From the NCBI GenBank assembly GCA_964422195.1, contig CAYRAF010000015.1, positions 1-25,109 on the forward strand: a DNA stretch of 25,109 nt. The letters run 5' to 3'. The notes under the pieces are model-generated. The model was given only the letters and a program-made list of their open reading frames with translations. It was not told where the DNA came from and searched no databases. The translations under genes and the position numbers were made by a program. This document shows, piece after piece, positions 22,563 through 25,109 of the stretch (positions within the stretch are counted from its first letter, which is position 1; the number at the start of each line of letters is the position of its first letter). Source of the stretch: CALVUP01 sp964422195 (GTDB lineage Bacteria > Bacillota_I > Bacilli_A > RF39 > UBA660).

Positions 22563-22586
22563 ATTTAGGCTTCTTTCTGTTATAAT
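22558..22586 (+). promoter_or_regulatory. Promoter of the ylbL-like gene, overlapping the ylbJ start
   Basis: TTCATA (22558-22563), 17-base spacer, perfect TATAAT (22581-22586) with extended TG (22578-22579). The -35 overlaps the ylbJ start codon, so the divergent genes may interfere with each other. Confidence 0.7.
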
Positions 22587-22605
22587 TAGTAATAGGGATG
22601 ATATT

Positions 22606-23622
22606 ATGTTTAGTAAATTATATGAAAAAATTAAAGATTATTTAAAAGAAAATTATAAATTTATTCTATTTGAAATATTTGTGATATTAATATTGATAAT
22701 ACCACTTCCTTATTATGTTAATACAACGGGTGGAATTATTAATGTAGATAAATATATATCTGTTAAGGAAAAGAATCCTAGTAAAGGAAGTTATAATTTA
22801 GCTTATGTTAGTAGTTATAGAGCAACTTTGCCTACATATTTGCTTACTTATATTATGCCAAATTGGGATTTAGAAAATATTGAGAATTATACATATAACA
22901 ATGATGAAGATGCTAGTGATATTTCTTCTCGTGGTAAGTTAGAGCTTACTACTGCTAATAATGCAGCTATTGAAGTAGCATATGATAAGGCTAATAAAAC
23001 TTATGAAATAACTAATAGCTATTATAATGTTGTATATATTGATAAAGAGGCTGAGACTACTTTAAAAGTAGGAGATATGATTTTAGAATTTGATGGTAAA
23101 AAGTTATCTAATCTTGAAGAGTATAGTAAATATATAACAGACAAAGATATTGGTTATACTTTAAAGATGAAAGTAAAACGAAAAGATAAAGAAGTTAATG
23201 CTACAGCGAAAGTTGTAAATATTGAAGGTCAAAAAATGATAGGACTTAGTATTTATAAAACTTTTGATTATAATACAAATCCAGATATTGATATTAATTT
23301 TTCTAGAAGTGAAGAAGGACCTTCTGGAGGATTTATGACAGCTCTTGCTATATATGATAAATTAATTGATAAAGATTTAACTCATGGATTAAAAATAGTA
23401 GGTACTGGGACAATCGATAGCGAAGGTAATGTTGGCACTATTGATGGCGTTAAATATAAACTAAGGGGTGCTGTAAAACATAAAGCAGATATTTTCTTTG
23501 TACCTAGTGGAAGTAATTATAATGAAGCAATTAAATTAAAGAAAAAATATAATTATAAGATAAAAGTGATTAAAGTAAAAAGAATTGATGATGCAATTAA
23601 TTATTTAGATGATATTAAATAA
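22606..23622 (+). CDS. YlbL-like membrane protease, PDZ plus Lon-type Ser-Lys domain
   Basis: 338 residues from ATG 22606, preceded by AGGGATGATATT; the upstream part of the frame overlaps ylbJ and is not used. One membrane helix at about 19-38, then an extracytoplasmic part with a PDZ-like segment (about 150-200, LKVGDMILEFDGKKL). The C-terminal Lon-type protease domain has EEGPSGG with the nucleophile S240 and the lysine-bearing GTIDGVKYKLRGA (K283/K285) expected to complete the Ser-Lys dyad. It corresponds to B. subtilis YlbL, a membrane protease that helps clear the division inhibitor YneA. Substrates here are unknown. Divergent from ylbJ and followed after 9 bases by the thioredoxin-fold gene, so the two are an operon. 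Confidence 0.88.
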   Translation: MFSKLYEKIKDYLKENYKFILFEIFVILILIIPLPYYVNTTGGIINVDKYISVKEKNPSKGSYNLAYVSSYRATLPTYLLTYIMPNWDLENIENYTYNNDEDASDISSRGKLELTTANNAAIEVAYDKANKTYEITNSYYNVVYIDKEAETTLKVGDMILEFDGKKLSNLEEYSKYITDKDIGYTLKMKVKRKDKEVNATAKVVNIEGQKMIGLSIYKTFDYNTNPDIDINFSRSEEGPSGGFMTALAIYDKLIDKDLTHGLKIVGTGTIDSEGNVGTIDGVKYKLRGAVKHKADIFFVPSGSNYNEAIKLKKKYNYKIKVIKVKRIDDAINYLDDIK

Positions 23623-23631
23623 GGAGTAGTT

Positions 23632-24333
23632 ATGAAACGTAAATTATTCATTGTAATAGTTATTATATTAGTAATATTTATATCTATATTTTTGATTTTA
23701 AATAGAAGTAAAGATAATCCAGATGGATTAAAATTTAAAGAAGAATATGAAAAATATAATAATATAGAAACAGATGATGGATATGTATATCCTACTGTTA
23801 CTATCGATAAAAATAATCCTATGTATTATGCAACTGGTAAAGAAATAATTAAATTATTGAAAAGTGGCACAGGGATAATCTTTTTTGGTAGTCCTACTGA
23901 TCCTTGGAGTAGAAATGCTATTAATGTTTTATTGGATGCTAGTTCTTCTACTGCTATTGATAAAATATATTATATGGATCTAACTAAGAAATATGATTTT
24001 TATGAAGTGAAAAATGGACAAGTTATTAATACAAGAGAAGCTAGTGATGATTATTTAGAAATGGTTAAAATATTAGATAAACATTTAAATAATTATATAT
24101 TAAATAATGATGATGATTATATTGATACTAATATTAAAAGAATATTTATGCCATTTGTCATTTTTGTAAAAGAAGGTAAAATAATATCTACTAGAGAAGG
24201 AACTACGGCATCACATATTAATAATGGAAATGGGTATATTGAATTACAAAAAGGGGAAATTAATGAGCTTTATAATTATTACGTTGATAAAATGATAATA
24301 ATTGCAGATGCTAGTTGTGATAAAAAATGTTAA
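23632..24333 (+). CDS. Membrane-tethered thioredoxin-fold protein without the CxxC site
   Basis: 233 residues: one membrane helix (about 5-24), then a thioredoxin-like domain. Its core strand GTGIIFFGSPTDPWSRNAI (79-97) matches the pattern of small redox proteins that normally read CPWCRN at this place. Here the two cysteines are replaced, giving D90-P-W-S93. The cis-proline segment IFMPFVIFVKEGKI (171-184) is retained. The only cysteines are at the very end, C229 and C233 (CDKKC). A classic disulfide reductase is therefore unlikely; a binding or scaffold role, or chemistry by the C-terminal pair, is possible. GGAGTAG precedes ATG 23632, 9 bases after the YlbL-like gene, so they are co-expressed at the membrane. 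Fold assignment is from motif spacing only. Confidence 0.7.
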   Translation: MKRKLFIVIVIILVIFISIFLILNRSKDNPDGLKFKEEYEKYNNIETDDGYVYPTVTIDKNNPMYYATGKEIIKLLKSGTGIIFFGSPTDPWSRNAINVLLDASSSTAIDKIYYMDLTKKYDFYEVKNGQVINTREASDDYLEMVKILDKHLNNYILNNDDDYIDTNIKRIFMPFVIFVKEGKIISTREGTTASHINNGNGYIELQKGEINELYNYYVDKMIIIADASCDKKC

Positions 24334-24357
24334 ACAAGTAAGGGGGAAAAGTTATTT

Positions 24358-24918
24358 ATGAATATGTTAGTTACTGATAACAATACAATAGGTAATTTAC
24401 CAGTTATTAAAGAACATGATGAACATACTATATATGAATTACCAATTAATAAAGGAAGAATTAAAATATTTAAAAATCCTGATATGATAGATTTTAATTT
24501 TATTGTTAGATTGATAGAAAATTATCATTTAGAAAAACATGGCATTTTAGTACCTAATAGTAAGGTAATATCAACTTTTAAAAGTAATCCATTAGCAACA
24601 GTAGGTTTTTATTATAATTATTTAGATAGTGATAGTATTGAAGATATAATTAATGGTAAATCAGTGTTGCAAGCATCATTACGTCAAATTAATGATGCTT
24701 ATATGGAAGCCTTAGATAATATTGAATTTTTTACTAAGAATGGTATAAATTTAAGTGGGATGAGTTCAAATAATGTTATATATACTAAAGATAATAAAAT
24801 ATTGTTTACTAATATAGAAAAATTAAATATGAGTATGGGTAGGAATGGTAATAATATGCAACTATTTAAGGAATGTGTTGATCCTATAAAATTAATTAAA
24901 ATGCTAGATAGAAAATAA
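24358..24918 (+). CDS. Small kinase-fold-like protein lacking catalytic residues, unknown function
   Basis: 186 residues, no signal peptide or membrane helix, preceded by AAGGGGGAA. I do not recognise a named family. The order of features resembles a reduced protein-kinase or aminoglycoside-kinase fold: a strand with lysines (GRIKIFKNP, about 33-41), a helix, a hinge-like YYNYLDSDSIEDIING (85-100), a long helix, and then GINLSGMSSNNVIY (129-142) where a catalytic loop HxDxxxxN would lie. The final Asn is kept, but His and Asp are missing; DFG is replaced by T-N-I (151-153). If the fold guess is right, it is a pseudokinase. A strong promoter follows it, so the next gene is a separate unit. It probably belongs to the ylbL-like operon by proximity (24 bases). 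Confidence 0.6.
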   Translation: MNMLVTDNNTIGNLPVIKEHDEHTIYELPINKGRIKIFKNPDMIDFNFIVRLIENYHLEKHGILVPNSKVISTFKSNPLATVGFYYNYLDSDSIEDIINGKSVLQASLRQINDAYMEALDNIEFFTKNGINLSGMSSNNVIYTKDNKILFTNIEKLNMSMGRNGNNMQLFKECVDPIKLIKMLDRK

Positions 24919-24947
24919 TTGAATTTATTATTTATATATGATACATT
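24919..24947 (+). promoter_or_regulatory. Probable promoter for the gene at 25018
   Basis: TTGAAT (24919-24924), 17-base spacer, TACATT (24942-24947) with extended TG (24939-24940). It starts directly after the stop of gene 24358 and implies a leader of about 64 bases. A second TATAAT at 24974-24979 has no matching -35. Confidence 0.55.
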
Positions 24948-25017
24948 GTAAATAGGGATGATATTGATGATTATATAATTTAACTTTAATTATTGTTAAT
25001 CATTTTGGGAGGTTTGT

Positions 25018-25109
25018 ATGAATGAAAAAGAATTTAGAACTAATATTTCTAATGATGAATATTTAGAAATACTTAGCGCTTTATGTTCTACTAATCATGC
25101 TTATGGAAG
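25018..25109 (+). CDS. Start of an unknown gene, cut by the window end
   Basis: ATG 25018 follows GGGAGG at normal spacing and opens a frame of 30 codons running off the window. The visible N-terminus (MNEKEFRTNISNDEYLEIL) is charged, with no signal peptide or membrane segment. Nothing can be said about function. Confidence 0.7.
   Translation, partial: MNEKEFRTNISNDEYLEILSALCSTNHAYG

Noticed and set aside
22465..22605. Upstream extension of the YlbL-like frame by 47 codons
   Set aside because: It overlaps ylbJ and lies before a good promoter and binding site; ATG 22606 gives the normal short N-terminus before the membrane helix.
1..25109. CRISPR array, toxin-antitoxin pair, restriction or phage structural genes
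   Set aside because: No regularly spaced repeats with unique spacers and no proteins of these classes were seen. The only repeats with mobile character are those of the tRNA-Leu element.

Overview
The window comes from a very AT-rich member of the Bacillota (Firmicutes), probably one of the uncultured gut lineages with reduced genomes. The evidence is the extreme A/T codon bias, the GGAGG/AGGTGA ribosome binding sites, the sigma-A type promoters with extended -10 boxes, and Bacillus-type gene neighbourhoods (spoIIP-yqxA-lepA-hemW and ylbJ/ylbL). TGA is used as a stop and TGG for tryptophan, so the genetic code is the standard bacterial one, not the Mycoplasma code.

Layout. 1-326: 3' end of pyruvate,phosphate dikinase, closed by a terminator. 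390-2330: a cysteine-repeat surface protein, then a PfkB-family sugar kinase overlapping a stand-alone Smr-domain protein. 2333-6874: a block of four envelope or unknown genes (a membrane-anchored Thr/Tyr-rich protein, a lipoprotein, and two soluble unknowns). Three strong promoters, at 2333, 5644 and 6357, drive this block. 6896-7112: a tRNA pair, CAT anticodon (best read as Ile2) and Leu(TAG).

7095-8352: a compact element of about 1.24 kb inserted at the 3' end of tRNA-Leu. It is bounded by an 18-bp direct repeat of the tRNA tail and carries 11-bp repeats near both ends that look like recombinase arm sites. It has one cargo gene and no integrase. Beyond it lie a 43-codon Tyr-rich membrane microprotein, a UV damage endonuclease (uvsE), a membrane protein with a DUF6273-like tail, and asparagine synthetase (asnB).

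12702-18886: spoIIP, a YqxA-like gene, lepA, an inserted lipoprotein gene, hemW and an HD-domain hydrolase. This is the Bacillus order with one insertion. 18899-21630: a type IV pilus or pseudopilus cluster, with a PilB-like ATPase divergent from two prepilins. 21627-24918: ylbJ convergent with the prepilins and divergent from a YlbL-like PDZ/Lon-type protease, then a membrane-tethered thioredoxin-fold protein that has lost its CxxC, then a small kinase-like protein lacking catalytic residues. A further gene starts at 25018 and runs off the window.

How the parts may connect. The pilus ATPase and prepilins, the two membrane proteins sharing an 'AA(K/R)DY...LP...C' module (2394 and 9663), several lipoproteins and the YlbL-like protease all point to an envelope-centred gene set. 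SpoIIP and YlbJ are sporulation-type proteins, so either the organism sporulates or it has kept these genes for another use. The items most worth a second look are the integrase-less tRNA-Leu element, the terminator hidden inside the ylbJ coding region, the domain shared by the neighbouring genes 3999 and 5708, and the CxxC-less and kinase-like proteins at the right end.
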